From Gloeomargarita lithophora Alchichica-D10 (lineage in GTDB: Bacteria > Cyanobacteriota > Cyanobacteriia > Gloeomargaritales > Gloeomargaritaceae), in NCBI RefSeq assembly GCF_001870225.1, contig NZ_CP017675.1:895660-959659 (forward strand): DNA of 64,000 nucleotides. Reading direction: 5' to 3'. The notes beneath the pieces are model-generated. The model ran no database searches. It was not told the DNA's origin and was given only the letters and a program-made list of their open reading frames with translations. The translations under genes were made by a program, and so were the position numbers. Position 1 is the stretch's first letter; each line of letters starts with the position of its first letter. Shown piece after piece: positions 1-7,938 of the stretch.

Positions 1-73
1 GCAAGAACGACAAATGCGTTTAGATTTAATTGCTCGGCTAAAAGAGCGAGGTATTGACCCGGATAATTTATAA
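1..73 (+). CDS. C-terminal end of a Uma2-family (DUF820) putative endonuclease, cut by window edge
   Basis: Frame 2 is open from the first base to a TAA at 71-73 and encodes a charged helix ending in LKERGIDPDNL. The closing pattern 'L-R-x-x-G-I-D-P-D-x-L' is the usual C-terminus of cyanobacterial Uma2 proteins of the PD-(D/E)XK superfamily. Only 23 residues are visible, so the catalytic region cannot be inspected. A full-length relative, ending differently, lies at 44428-45003. The assignment rests on tail similarity only. Confidence 0.5.
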   Translation, partial: QERQMRLDLIARLKERGIDPDNL

Positions 74-106
74 AATTTGCAAAAAATAAATCAATTTTTT
101 TAGAAG

Positions 107-337
107 TGTCCTGATGACTGCGCTTGTCTTCACTGCGAAAGACATACTGAAGATATTGATCAAAATTGCCCCATTCTAATACGAGATTTACCGGTCTTTG
201 GTCAAAAAGTTTACCTCAAGATTCCCCATTGTCAATTTTACTGCGCTAACTGCCAACGCTATTTCACTGACAGGCGAGAACCTTAGCTGGATTCTCTGAT
301 TAGAGAAACTTATCACCTTGAGTACAGGAGAGCCTGA
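107..337 (+). pseudogene. Remnant of an ISL3-family transposase (N-terminal zinc-ribbon region)
   Basis: The translation from 107 shows two cysteine pairs (CPDDCACLHC, then FYCANCQRYF) around an IRDLPVFGQKVYLKIPHCQF stretch. This is the zinc-ribbon and following segment at the N-terminus of ISL3 transposases. A TAG interrupts the frame after TDRREP, the frame resumes (LDSLIRETYHLEY) and stops at 335-337. No start codon, DDE domain or inverted repeats are seen. It is a decayed insertion-sequence fragment between the Uma2 tail and the devB-like gene. Confidence 0.75.
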
Positions 338-400
338 AGCACTGTCCCGCAAAAACCAAAAATTGATTAAGATTTGATAAGACTATTTATCTCAACCTAA

Positions 401-1486
401 ATGCTGGGAAAATTTCAGCGGGAAATCGCCGCAGGTAAGCTCAAAATCAAGTGGCACTGGCTCGCCTTAGGGGTAGTCGCCCCCGGATTGCTCCTGGTAG
501 CGGTGCGGTTGGGATTAGATTATTGGGCGCAATCCCAAGCCCCAGCACCCACCCCACCCGTTGTCAAGGTGAAACCGATGATTGCGGCACTGGGTCGCAT
601 ACAGCCGGAGGGAGAAATTATTACGTTGTCCGCACCGAGTTCGATTGAGGGGGCACGGGTATCAGAGATTTTGGTGCAAGAAGGGGAAGTGGTACGGCAG
701 GGGCAGGTGTTGGCGAATTTGGACACCACCAGCAAACGCCGGGTAGAGGTACAACTGGCGGCTAATGAGGTGGCGATTGCCCAGGCCCAGTTGAATCAGG
801 TGTTGGCGGGGGCAAAAACCGGGGATATTCAGGCGCGTCAAGCCCAGGTTGGTCGCCTGGAGGCGGAATTACGCCTGGCTCAGACGGATTTGCAACGCAA
901 CCAGGGACTTTATCAAGAGGGAGGCATTTCGGCGGCGGCGCTGGATAATTTTCGGCTCCGGGTGGATACGGTACGCCAGCAATTGCAAGAAGCCCAGGCG
1001 AATCTCCGCAGTGTGCGGGAGGTGCGGGGGGTGGATGTGAAGCTCGCTCAGGCGCAGGTAGCCCAGGCGCGTAACCGTCTGGCTTTGGCACAGGTGGAAC
1101 TGGACTTGAGTTTGATCAAGGCACCCGTGGCGGGGCGGGTGTTGAAAATCCATACCCGGGTGGGGGAAACCGTGGGCAATGAAGGGATTCTTGACCTGGG
1201 GCGCACCGCCCGGATGTTTGTCGTGGCCGAGGTGTACGAAACGGATATTCTGGGGGTGCAGGCGGGGCAAAGGGCGGTGATTACGGGGACAGCGTTACCG
1301 GCGGGGGTGCGGGGGACGGTGACCCAGGTGGGTTGGCAGGTGGCGAAAAAAGACGTGTTGGATACCGACCCGGTGGCGGACGTGGATGCGCGGGTGGTGG
1401 AGGTGAAAATTGCCCTGGATCAGGCCGCTTCTGCCCAGGTGAATCGGTTGACCAATATGGTCGTCAACGTTCAGATCGAGCGATAA
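401..1486 (+). CDS. devB: DevB-type membrane fusion (HlyD family) subunit of an ABC exporter
   Basis: A 361-residue periplasmic adaptor. One N-terminal transmembrane helix (about residues 20-40) is followed by a biotinyl-lipoyl-like half (GRIQPEGEII, VQEGEVVRQGQVLANLD), a long Ala/Gln-rich coiled-coil hairpin (about 110-230) and the second lipoyl half (LIKAPVAGRVLKIHTRVGE). This order is typical of DevB/HlyD proteins that link an inner-membrane ABC exporter to an outer-membrane channel. In heterocystous cyanobacteria DevBCA exports envelope glycolipids; elsewhere the substrate is unknown. Two bases separate its stop from devC, so they are cotranscribed. No DevA ATPase follows, which is unusual for the family. 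Confidence 0.85.
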   Translation: MLGKFQREIAAGKLKIKWHWLALGVVAPGLLLVAVRLGLDYWAQSQAPAPTPPVVKVKPMIAALGRIQPEGEIITLSAPSSIEGARVSEILVQEGEVVRQGQVLANLDTTSKRRVEVQLAANEVAIAQAQLNQVLAGAKTGDIQARQAQVGRLEAELRLAQTDLQRNQGLYQEGGISAAALDNFRLRVDTVRQQLQEAQANLRSVREVRGVDVKLAQAQVAQARNRLALAQVELDLSLIKAPVAGRVLKIHTRVGETVGNEGILDLGRTARMFVVAEVYETDILGVQAGQRAVITGTALPAGVRGTVTQVGWQVAKKDVLDTDPVADVDARVVEVKIALDQAASAQVNRLTNMVVNVQIER

Positions 1487-1488
1487 CG

Positions 1489-2727
1489 ATGGGCATCCCT
1501 CTGGCATGGTTGCAGTTATCCCGGGAGCGGATGCGCCTGTTGGTGGCCTTGGCGGGGATTACGTTTGCCGATGTGTTGATGTTTGTCCAGTTGGGGTTTC
1601 GGGATGCTCTATTTGAATCCGCCATCCTGGTGCATCGCAACCTAAGGGCGGATTTGGTGCTGATCAATCCCCAATCCCAGGCGTTTTTTGCCATGCAACA
1701 ATTTCCCCGGCGCAGACTATATCAGGCGTTGAGCTTGCCGGAGGTCGCCAGTATCAGCCCCATGTATGTGGATTTACTGCCCTGGAAAAGCCCGGTTTGT
1801 CCGCCCACGCCCACGGCTACTAGTTGTACCCGTTCCATTTTGGTGATGGGATTTAACCCGGCGTTTTCTGTGTTGGATTTCCCGGAAGTGGAGGCCAATT
1901 TAGGGCAAATTCGGCAGGCGGATGTGGTGCTATTTGACCGGATTTCCCGCGAGGAATTTGGCACCGAATTTATTAATAAAGAATTTGCCGCCGGACGACC
2001 GGTACAAACTGAAATCAATCGCCGGCGGGTGCAGGTGGGGGGCTTGTTTGAACTGGGGGCATCCTTTTCCGCTGATGGCAATGTGATCACCAGTGATTTG
2101 AATTTTTTGCGGATGTTTCCAGGGCGGCAAGCCGCACAAATTGATGTGGGTTTGATTACCTTACAACCGGGAACCGATGTGGAACCGGTACGGGCGAAAT
2201 TGCGGCAGTTGCTGAATACGGAACTCAAAATTCCGGGGCAATTTCTCTGTCAAGGGGCGAGCGGTTCCCCGGAATTTGCCAACGATGTGTGTATTCTCAC
2301 CCATGGGGAATTTGTGGAATTGGAGCGGCATTACTGGGCAACGGGAACCGCCATCGGGTTTATTTTTGGCCTGGGAACGGTGATGGGATTTGTGGTGGGA
2401 ATTGTGGTAGTTTATCAAATTTTGTACACGGATGTATCGGATCACCTGGCGGAATATGCCACCCTCAAAGCGATGGGCTACACGGATGGTTATTTACTTG
2501 TGGTCGTGTTCCAGGAGGCGATGATTTTGGCAGTCTTGGGGTTTATTCCGGGGTTTTTCGTCTCCAATGGTTTGTATGCCCTCACCCAGGCCGCTACCCA
2601 ACTTCCCATTGCCATGACGGTGGGGCGGGCGGTGACCGTATTTAGCATGACGGTAATAATGTGTTTCCTGGCCGGAGCGGTGTCGGTGCGGCGTTTGGGG
2701 GCGGCAGACCCGGCGGATATTTTTTAG
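1489..2727 (+). CDS. devC: DevC-type ABC exporter permease (FtsX/MacB-like)
   Basis: A 412-residue permease starting MGIPLAWLQLSRERMRLLVALAGITFA, which is the standard DevC opening; the ATG at 1489 lies two bases after devB. One N-terminal transmembrane segment, a periplasmic domain of about 220 residues and three C-terminal helices (from about residue 290) give the FtsX-like layout. With DevB it forms the membrane part of an exporter. The usual third gene, devA, is absent: downstream lies an opposite-strand small gene and a MITE. The ATPase must be encoded elsewhere or has been lost. Confidence 0.85.
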   Translation: MGIPLAWLQLSRERMRLLVALAGITFADVLMFVQLGFRDALFESAILVHRNLRADLVLINPQSQAFFAMQQFPRRRLYQALSLPEVASISPMYVDLLPWKSPVCPPTPTATSCTRSILVMGFNPAFSVLDFPEVEANLGQIRQADVVLFDRISREEFGTEFINKEFAAGRPVQTEINRRRVQVGGLFELGASFSADGNVITSDLNFLRMFPGRQAAQIDVGLITLQPGTDVEPVRAKLRQLLNTELKIPGQFLCQGASGSPEFANDVCILTHGEFVELERHYWATGTAIGFIFGLGTVMGFVVGIVVVYQILYTDVSDHLAEYATLKAMGYTDGYLLVVVFQEAMILAVLGFIPGFFVSNGLYALTQAATQLPIAMTVGRAVTVFSMTVIMCFLAGAVSVRRLGAADPADIF

Positions 2728-2990
2728 CCCTGAATCAGCAAATTTATGGTTTGTTGGATGACCGCCTGCCTATCCACCATGATTGCCAATTCATGTACTT
2801 CATATTGGCCTTTACAAACCTCCAGGGCGGCTTGTTTGAGGGCTGATTCGTAGCCATCTTCCAGCGTTTCTTGAATATCAACGGGTGTGAAATAATAACC
2901 CCCGGAACTTCGGCGCTGATTAACCCTTTGAATTTGTTTAACCGCATTAAAAATTGAAATATCCCAGGAGCGGGTCGTCCGCTGTTCCAC
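2724..2990 (-). CDS. Small conserved-looking hypothetical protein, possibly 5'-truncated
   Basis: An 88-residue ORF starting at GTG (2990) and ending four bases inside the 3' end of devC (convergent). The sequence is acidic and helical (VDIQETLEDGYESALKQ, CKGQYEVHELAIMVD) with no transmembrane segment or motif I recognise. Only ten bases upstream of the start lies a MITE (3001-3183). The frame stays open to the MITE edge and, if the MITE is mentally removed, continues upstream, so the native start and promoter may have been separated by the insertion. Function unknown. Confidence 0.55.
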   Translation of the reverse strand: MEQRTTRSWDISIFNAVKQIQRVNQRRSSGGYYFTPVDIQETLEDGYESALKQAALEVCKGQYEVHELAIMVDRQAVIQQTINLLIQG

Positions 2991-3000
2991 TTTTTGCTTA

Positions 3001-3183
3001 ATGGGACTTTGAGAGAAACTGGCTCCTAAACGGCCTCAGACCTAGACACAGCAATTGTTTTACCTCGATCAGCATATTTTCTTGATGCGACTAGGTTCCA
3101 GCCATTTTTACCTTGTCGATGTGTTTTGCCTGTCTTGCTTGAGCTTGAGCCTGTTTTAGGGCTTAAAATTTATAAAGTCCCAT
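3001..3183. mobile_element. 183-bp MITE, copy 1
   Basis: A non-coding element with inverted ends ATGGGACTTT / AAAGTCCCAT, flanked on both sides by the dinucleotide TA (2999-3000 and 3184-3185). A nearly identical copy of exactly the same length lies at 55962-56144; the two differ at only a handful of positions. TA target duplication with short inverted ends is the mark of IS630/Tc1-mariner type transposition, so this is probably mobilised in trans by such a transposase. No transposase for it is seen in the window. Confidence 0.9.
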
Positions 3184-3210
3184 TAGAGCGCAACTTAGGG
3201 AGCAACCACC

Positions 3211-3426
3211 ATGAAACAAGCAGGTTGGCGGGTAGATTCCCGGGGTCGGCCTGGGAAACGCAAGGGGAAAAGTACACCCCGGAAGCGGCAACAAGCCATC
3301 GCCCGGATTCAAGCGGCAGTTAAGAAGATCAAAAACCAAAATCAAAAACCACGCAACCCCGCCCAGGGGTTTTTTAATGTCCTTGAATCCTCTGGAGCAA
3401 CTGCTCAACCCGGGGCAAATCCTTAA
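3211..3426 (+). CDS. Possible small basic protein (uncertain)
   Basis: A 71-residue ORF just downstream of the MITE with a plausible ribosome site (AGGGAG) before ATG. The first 50 residues are strongly basic and helical (KRKGKSTPRKRQQ, AVKKIKNQNQK), resembling small nucleic-acid-binding proteins. It runs through the terminator-like hairpin at 3355-3375 and overlaps the 3' end of trpF on the other strand, which argues against the last 20 residues being real. The ORF may be spurious. Confidence 0.35.
   Translation: MKQAGWRVDSRGRPGKRKGKSTPRKRQQAIARIQAAVKKIKNQNQKPRNPAQGFFNVLESSGATAQPGANP
3355..3375 (+). terminator. Rho-independent terminator, plus direction
   Basis: A 6-bp stem AACCCC / GGGGTT with a five-base loop runs into six T residues. 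In the plus direction it would end transcripts coming from the small basic ORF or from across the MITE. It lies at the 3' boundary of the convergent trpF. Confidence 0.6.
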
Positions 3427-4009
3427 CGCCCGGAGCCACTTCCACGCCGCTCGATACATCAATGCCATCCGGTTGGGTCTGGGCAACCGCCGCCCCACAA
3501 TTTTCTGGGGTAACCCCCCCGGCCAACCACCACCGCAAACTTGGGGTTTGATCGGCAAGCATTTGCCAATCCCAAGCTAATCCCGTACCGCCCAAGTGTT
3601 GGGGGTCATAGGCATCCAATAATATCCGATCCACCCAGGGGGCATAGGCGGCAATTGCGGCCAAACTTCCCGCATCCCGCACCCGCATTGCCTTGATTAA
3701 AAATACCTGTGGCAGTGCTTCTCGCACATATTGGCAATCTGCGGGGGATTCTTCCCCGTGCAGTTGGAGGGCATTAAACCCGCTAGTGCGTGCTATTTCT
3801 ATCACTTCAGGGATGGGGCTTTGGGCAAATACCCCCACCCGCCACACCGGATAGTCCGCCAGGGCGTGGTTCAGTTCCTGCTGTTGCGCCGGAGCCACAT
3901 AACGGGGGGAAGAGGGCACACAAATGATCCCCACCGCCGTCACCCCCATGCGGGCAATGGCGACCGCCTGTTCCACCCGGGTTAAACCACAGATTTTTAC
4001 CTCCATCAA
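3374..4009 (-). CDS. trpF: Phosphoribosylanthranilate isomerase
   Basis: A 211-residue (beta/alpha)8 barrel enzyme that isomerises N-(5-phosphoribosyl)anthranilate to the carboxyphenylamino deoxyribulose phosphate in tryptophan synthesis. The N-terminus carries the catalytic cysteine in VKICGLTR; other family signatures are LQLHGEE, the catalytic aspartate in ILLDAYDP followed by GGTGLAWDW, the phosphate-binding LAGGVTPENC, and GIDVSSGVE near the C-terminus. Its start overlaps the stop of the MlaE-type permease by four bases (ATGA), so both are translated from one message. trpE is unlinked at 51-53 kb. Confidence 0.95.
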   Translation of the reverse strand: MMEVKICGLTRVEQAVAIARMGVTAVGIICVPSSPRYVAPAQQQELNHALADYPVWRVGVFAQSPIPEVIEIARTSGFNALQLHGEESPADCQYVREALPQVFLIKAMRVRDAGSLAAIAAYAPWVDRILLDAYDPQHLGGTGLAWDWQMLADQTPSLRWWLAGGVTPENCGAAVAQTQPDGIDVSSGVEVAPGVKDLPRVEQLLQRIQGH

Positions 4010-4785
4010 CCCACCGTCGTTTCCAGCCCCCGAAACATTAACCAGGATAGGAAAAAATCCGAAACAAAAATCGCCAACAACCCGGTCACCACCGCCGCCG
4101 TCGTGGATTGCCCCACGCCCTTTGCCCCACCCGTGGTAGTCAAACCCCAGCCACAGCCAATCGTCGCCACCAACATCCCAAAAATCGCCCCCTTAATCAG
4201 GGCTTTCAGCACGTCCCAGCCGTCCATAAATTGCTGTACCGAGTCCAAAAATTGGGAAACACTGAGGTTGTACATACTATTGGCAATCAGTACCCCGCCC
4301 CCAATGCCCACCACAAAGGCCACCACGGTTAACAAAGGTACCATCAAAATACAGGCCAGCACCCGGGGTAAAACCAAATAATCCACCGGGTCGGTTTTGA
4401 GCATATACAAAGCATCAATCTGTTCCGTGACCTGCATGGTGCCCAACTCAGCGGCAAAAGCCGCCCCCACCCGCCCCGCCACAATCACAGCGGTCAACAC
4501 GGGAGCCAATTCCCGCACCAGGGCCAGCGCCAACACCCCCCCCACCAAATCCCCGGAGCCAAAGCGGACAAATTCCCGTGCCACCTGAATCGTAAACACC
4601 ATGCCAACAAACAAACCGGTGAGAATGACCACCAGCAAGGATTCCGGCCCAACAATTTCCAGTTGGGTGAGCAAATTCCGCCGGTGTACCCGCCCCTGGA
4701 GCAGATGCACCAACACCTGACCCCACAGCAGTACCGTACTGCCAAACCGTTGCCCCCACCGCCAGGATTGCCCAAAAATGACCAT
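4006..4785 (-). CDS. MlaE/YrbE-family ABC transporter permease
   Basis: A 259-residue inner-membrane protein with five or six hydrophobic segments and the MlaE landmarks: GPESLLVVILTGLFVGMVFTIQ, LVRELAPVLTAVIVAGRVGAAFAAELGTM and the 'EQIDAL' EQ loop that contacts the ATPase. Such permeases move phospholipids between the membranes; chloroplast TGD1 belongs to the same family. Neither the ATPase (MlaF/TGD3) nor the MCE subunit (MlaD/TGD2) is adjacent; in cyanobacteria these are often dispersed. It is translationally coupled to trpF. Confidence 0.88.
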   Translation of the reverse strand: MVIFGQSWRWGQRFGSTVLLWGQVLVHLLQGRVHRRNLLTQLEIVGPESLLVVILTGLFVGMVFTIQVAREFVRFGSGDLVGGVLALALVRELAPVLTAVIVAGRVGAAFAAELGTMQVTEQIDALYMLKTDPVDYLVLPRVLACILMVPLLTVVAFVVGIGGGVLIANSMYNLSVSQFLDSVQQFMDGWDVLKALIKGAIFGMLVATIGCGWGLTTTGGAKGVGQSTTAAVVTGLLAIFVSDFFLSWLMFRGLETTVG

Positions 4786-4896
4786 AGTTTATCCCTTCAG
4801 CCTGATCCAAATTCTAAGCTGGAATCCCCCGTGAACCAAAAACCCCCCATCTCCGTATAAACTTTTGGTTACTATGGACATATAACGTAATACTAA

Positions 4897-5409
4897 ATGC
4901 CAAAATTAAGTTTTATGTACAGACGCTGGCTCCGGCTGGTTTTAGTAGGGTTGATGCTTCTGGGGGGATGGCTGGGTATGGCCTTCCCGGCGCAGGCGGC
5001 CAGTCCCCGTTATGTGCAAGCGGCACTGGTGAGCGAGGTGCAGACTATCCAACCGGGGACACCCTTTTGGGTGGGTTTGCAGTTAAAAATTACCCCGGGC
5101 TGGCACGTCTATTGGCAAAATCCGGGGGATTCGGGCGACCGGGTGCGCTTAAACTGGCAACTTCCACCGGGTGCAACCGCTGGCGAACTGCAATGGCCTT
5201 ACCCACAGCGGTTTCCCGTCGGGCCTTTGGTGAATTTTGGGTATAAAGACCAGGTATTACTGTTAGCCCAAATTACGCCCCCGGCGGACCTGACTCCCGG
5301 CCAAACCTGGAATTTACCCGCCCAGGCCAGTTGGTTGGTGTGCCAGGAGGAATGTATCCCGGAGGCGACCCCGGTGCGTTTAACCCTACCCGTGGCGACC
5401 GCAGCCTAG
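4897..5409 (+). CDS. DsbD/ScsB-like thiol:disulfide interchange protein, N-terminal fragment upstream of an in-frame stop
   Basis: A 170-residue exported domain: basic N-terminus, hydrophobic signal, AxA-like cleavage site (FPAQAAS), then a domain with ITPGWHVYWQNPGDSGD and WLVCQEECIPE. These are signatures of the periplasmic N-terminal domain of DsbD/ScsB, including its two cysteines. Translation ends at TAG 5407-5409, but the same frame continues without another stop to 6993 and encodes the remaining domains. In the family these are one polypeptide, so this is best read as one gene broken by a nonsense codon (CAG to TAG would explain it), or expressed as two chains or by readthrough. Confidence 0.8.
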   Translation: MPKLSFMYRRWLRLVLVGLMLLGGWLGMAFPAQAASPRYVQAALVSEVQTIQPGTPFWVGLQLKITPGWHVYWQNPGDSGDRVRLNWQLPPGATAGELQWPYPQRFPVGPLVNFGYKDQVLLLAQITPPADLTPGQTWNLPAQASWLVCQEECIPEATPVRLTLPVATAA

Positions 5410-5421
5410 GCCAATCCGGCG

Positions 5422-6993
5422 GTGATGGGGGCGTTTCAGCAGGTGCGGCGCCGGCATCCCCAACCCAGTCCTTGGCCGGTGGTCTATCGGGTGCAGGGGG
5501 AAAACGTTACGTTACATCTGTCCCTGGGGGGGGTGAGCGCGGCGGCGTTTTTCCCGTTCAGCGATGGGGTGATCACCAATGCGGCGCCCCAGACCCTGAC
5601 CGCAACGGCTCAGGCCACGGAATTAACGGTGGAACGGGGGTATCAACAAGACCTAGAAACCCTTGAGGGTGTGCTGGTGGTGACCACCGGGCAGGGGACG
5701 CAAGCCTACACCATTCAGGCGGCACCAGGGGCATTACCTGCCAAAGGCGGTGCGGGCAACCTGATACAAGTGCTGGGGCTGGCTTTTCTGGGCGGCTTGG
5801 TATTGAACGTCATGCCCTGTGTCCTGCCGATTTTGTCCCTGAAAACCCTGCAACTGGCGGATAAAAGCCGTAAATCCCCCCGGCAGGTGCGCCTGGGCGG
5901 GTTGAGCTATGGGGCGGGGGTGTTGGCAAGTTTTCTGGTGCTGGCCGGGGGGTTGCTGACCCTGCGGGGGTTGGGACAGCAGTTGGGGTGGGGATTTCAG
6001 TTGCAGTCACCGGGGATGGTGCTGGTATTGATCTATGTCCTGTTTGCGGTGGCGTTGAACCTATCCGGGGTGTTTAGTGTCGGCACGGGCTGGATGGGAG
6101 CGGGGCAAGGCTTGACCGAACGCCCGGGTTATGGGGGGGAATTTTTCACCGGGGTGCTGGCAACGGTGGCGGCTACCCCCTGCACGGCTCCCTTCATGGC
6201 GACGGCAATTGGGGCGGCCTTAATTTTACCCACCGGGGGTGCCTTGGCGGTGTTTACGAGTTTGGGGCTGGGGTTTGCTTTGCCCTACGTGGGGCTGTGT
6301 TTTGTCCCCGGCTGGCGCCAATGGTTGCCGAAACCGGGAGCTTGGATGCACACCCTGCAACAGGGCTTGGCCTTTCCCTTGTACGGGGCGGCGGCTTGGT
6401 TGCTCTGGGTATTGACCCTCCAGACCGGCACCGATGGCTTGGCAGTGGGATTGATGGGGCTGGTGCTGGTGGGGTTGGCGGCCTGGGTGTACGGTTATGG
6501 TCAACACCGGGCGGGCTGGCGGCGGCTAAGTATTTTTAGTACGTTGTTAATCCTGGGTTTTTGTCTCACCTTGCCGGGGTGGTTGCCGAGTGGGACGACG
6601 GTGGGCAGTGCCAACCCCCAGGATAGCCAGACGGTGCAAGCTACGATCTGGGAGCCTTTTACCCCCCAACGCTTGCAGGAACTGCGCCAGCAGGGGAAAC
6701 CGGTGTTTGTGAATTTCACGGCGGCCTGGTGTGTCACCTGCCAGGTGAATGAACGGCTGGTATTGAGTCGTCCAGCGGTGCAGGAAGCGTTTACCCAACG
6801 GGGGGTGACCCTGGTAAAAGCAGACTGGACGCGACAGAATCCAGACATTACCCAAGTTTTACAGGGGTTTGGCCGCAGTGGCGTGCCCCTGTATGTCCTG
6901 TATCCGGGGGCAAACCAACCCCCGGTGGTGTGGCCCAGTCGGCTCAGTCCGACCCAGGTCACGGCGTTGTTGTCATCCCAATTAGGAGGTTAA
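5422..6993 (+). CDS. DsbD/ScsB-like protein, membrane and thioredoxin domains, downstream of the in-frame stop
   Basis: 523 residues in the same frame as the preceding fragment, 12 bases after its TAG. It begins inside the periplasmic domain, then has an eight-helix CcdA/DsbD transporter domain from about residue 115 with the redox cysteines in VMPCVLPILSLKTL and ATPCTAPFM, and a C-terminal thioredoxin domain with AAWCVTCQVNERL. The domain passes electrons from cytoplasmic thioredoxin across the membrane. It lacks its own signal peptide and a clear ribosome site; translation would rely on reinitiation at GTG 5422 or ATG 5425. The following redoxin begins three bases later and probably receives electrons from it. 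Confidence 0.85.
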   Translation: MMGAFQQVRRRHPQPSPWPVVYRVQGENVTLHLSLGGVSAAAFFPFSDGVITNAAPQTLTATAQATELTVERGYQQDLETLEGVLVVTTGQGTQAYTIQAAPGALPAKGGAGNLIQVLGLAFLGGLVLNVMPCVLPILSLKTLQLADKSRKSPRQVRLGGLSYGAGVLASFLVLAGGLLTLRGLGQQLGWGFQLQSPGMVLVLIYVLFAVALNLSGVFSVGTGWMGAGQGLTERPGYGGEFFTGVLATVAATPCTAPFMATAIGAALILPTGGALAVFTSLGLGFALPYVGLCFVPGWRQWLPKPGAWMHTLQQGLAFPLYGAAAWLLWVLTLQTGTDGLAVGLMGLVLVGLAAWVYGYGQHRAGWRRLSIFSTLLILGFCLTLPGWLPSGTTVGSANPQDSQTVQATIWEPFTPQRLQELRQQGKPVFVNFTAAWCVTCQVNERLVLSRPAVQEAFTQRGVTLVKADWTRQNPDITQVLQGFGRSGVPLYVLYPGANQPPVVWPSRLSPTQVTALLSSQLGG

Positions 6994-6995
6994 CT

Positions 6996-7631
6996 ATGGC
7001 TCGTTTCGCTTGGCTAGTTCCCGCTACCGCCGCTGTGGTGGTCACCGGGATTGCTGTAAGTACATTGACAGTTAATACATCCGCCGCCGTGCGGGTGGGC
7101 AATCCGGCACCAGACTTTACCGCCAAGACCAGTACCGGCCAGACCGTGCGGTTGAGTGATCATAAGGGTAAGGTGGTGGTTTTGGAATGGACAAACCACG
7201 AATGCCCGTTTGTGGTCAAGCACTACGGCACCGGCAATATGCAAAAACTGCAACAGGAGGCCAAGGCTAAAGGGGTAGTGTGGTTGTCCGTGGTGTCTTC
7301 CGCTCCGGGGCAACAGGGGTTTGTCACCGCTGACCAGGCCAATGGGGTGGTCAAGGATAAAAAAGCCACCCCCACAGCGGTATTGCTTGACCCGGATGGT
7401 AGCCTGGGTAAGATGTACAATGCTCGTACAACTCCCCATATGTTTGTGATTGATAAATCCGGTAAATTGCAGTACATGGGAGCCATTGATGATGCCCCCA
7501 GTTTGGCGGATCAAGACGTGAGCAAGGCCAATAATTATGTCCGCACTGCCCTGGGTCAAGTGATGGTGGGTCAACCGGTCACCACCAGTACCACCCAGCC
7601 CTACGGGTGTTCGGTGAAGTACAAAAACTAG
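6996..7631 (+). CDS. Exported thioredoxin-family protein (redoxin / peroxiredoxin-like)
   Basis: A 211-residue protein. The ATG at 6996 is preceded by TAGGAGG at ideal spacing, so it was preferred over an upstream in-frame start. An N-terminal hydrophobic segment acts as signal or anchor, then VGNPAPDFTAKTSTGQTVRLSDHKGK begins an AhpC/TSA-type fold. The active-site region is NHECPFVVKHY with a single cysteine in place of CxxC; a second cysteine lies near the C-terminus (YGCSVKY). It follows the DsbD-like gene directly, which suggests the DsbD homologue reduces it. Substrate unknown. Confidence 0.85.
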   Translation: MARFAWLVPATAAVVVTGIAVSTLTVNTSAAVRVGNPAPDFTAKTSTGQTVRLSDHKGKVVVLEWTNHECPFVVKHYGTGNMQKLQQEAKAKGVVWLSVVSSAPGQQGFVTADQANGVVKDKKATPTAVLLDPDGSLGKMYNARTTPHMFVIDKSGKLQYMGAIDDAPSLADQDVSKANNYVRTALGQVMVGQPVTTSTTQPYGCSVKYKN

Positions 7632-7645
7632 GGTGAAATCCCCGG

Positions 7646-7681
7646 CATCCCCCAACCTTCGCCTGGGGGATGTCAGTTTTT
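7646..7681 (+). terminator. Rho-independent terminator of the DsbD-redoxin operon
   Basis: A 9-bp perfect stem CATCCCCCA / TGGGGGATG with a nine-base loop is followed by a T-rich run, 15 bases after the redoxin stop codon. Confidence 0.85.
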
Positions 7682-7689
7682 GCCGTATG

Positions 7690-7890
7690 TATAGCGAATG
7701 TATTAGCAAAATAAGGTAAAGTTGTCGCCTTGGGTTAAAGAATAACCATTGCGGGCGTTGCATAATAGGGCTATGAATTGCAGGACACCTTTATTTACTG
7801 GAACCAACCGATAGCCTGCGTGTCCGCAGGACATTAGCCTGCGTGGCGTAGCCATCCTCAGGTAGGATTGCTGTATATTATTTAGAACTG
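7690..7890. repeat. Degenerate dispersed repeat cluster
   Basis: It starts with TATAGCGAATG and includes AAGGTAAAGTTGTCGCC, which matches the left end of the element at 61073-61168. It then holds nested palindromes built on GCCTGCGTGTCCGCAGG and GCCTGCGTGGCGTAGCC, also seen near 19.1, 44.2 and 54.6 kb. No ORF is supported between 7632 and 7938. Confidence 0.6.
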
Positions 7891-7938
7891 ATAATGGGGC
7901 TACATCCCTACAATTCCCATGATGTTAATATACCCTAC

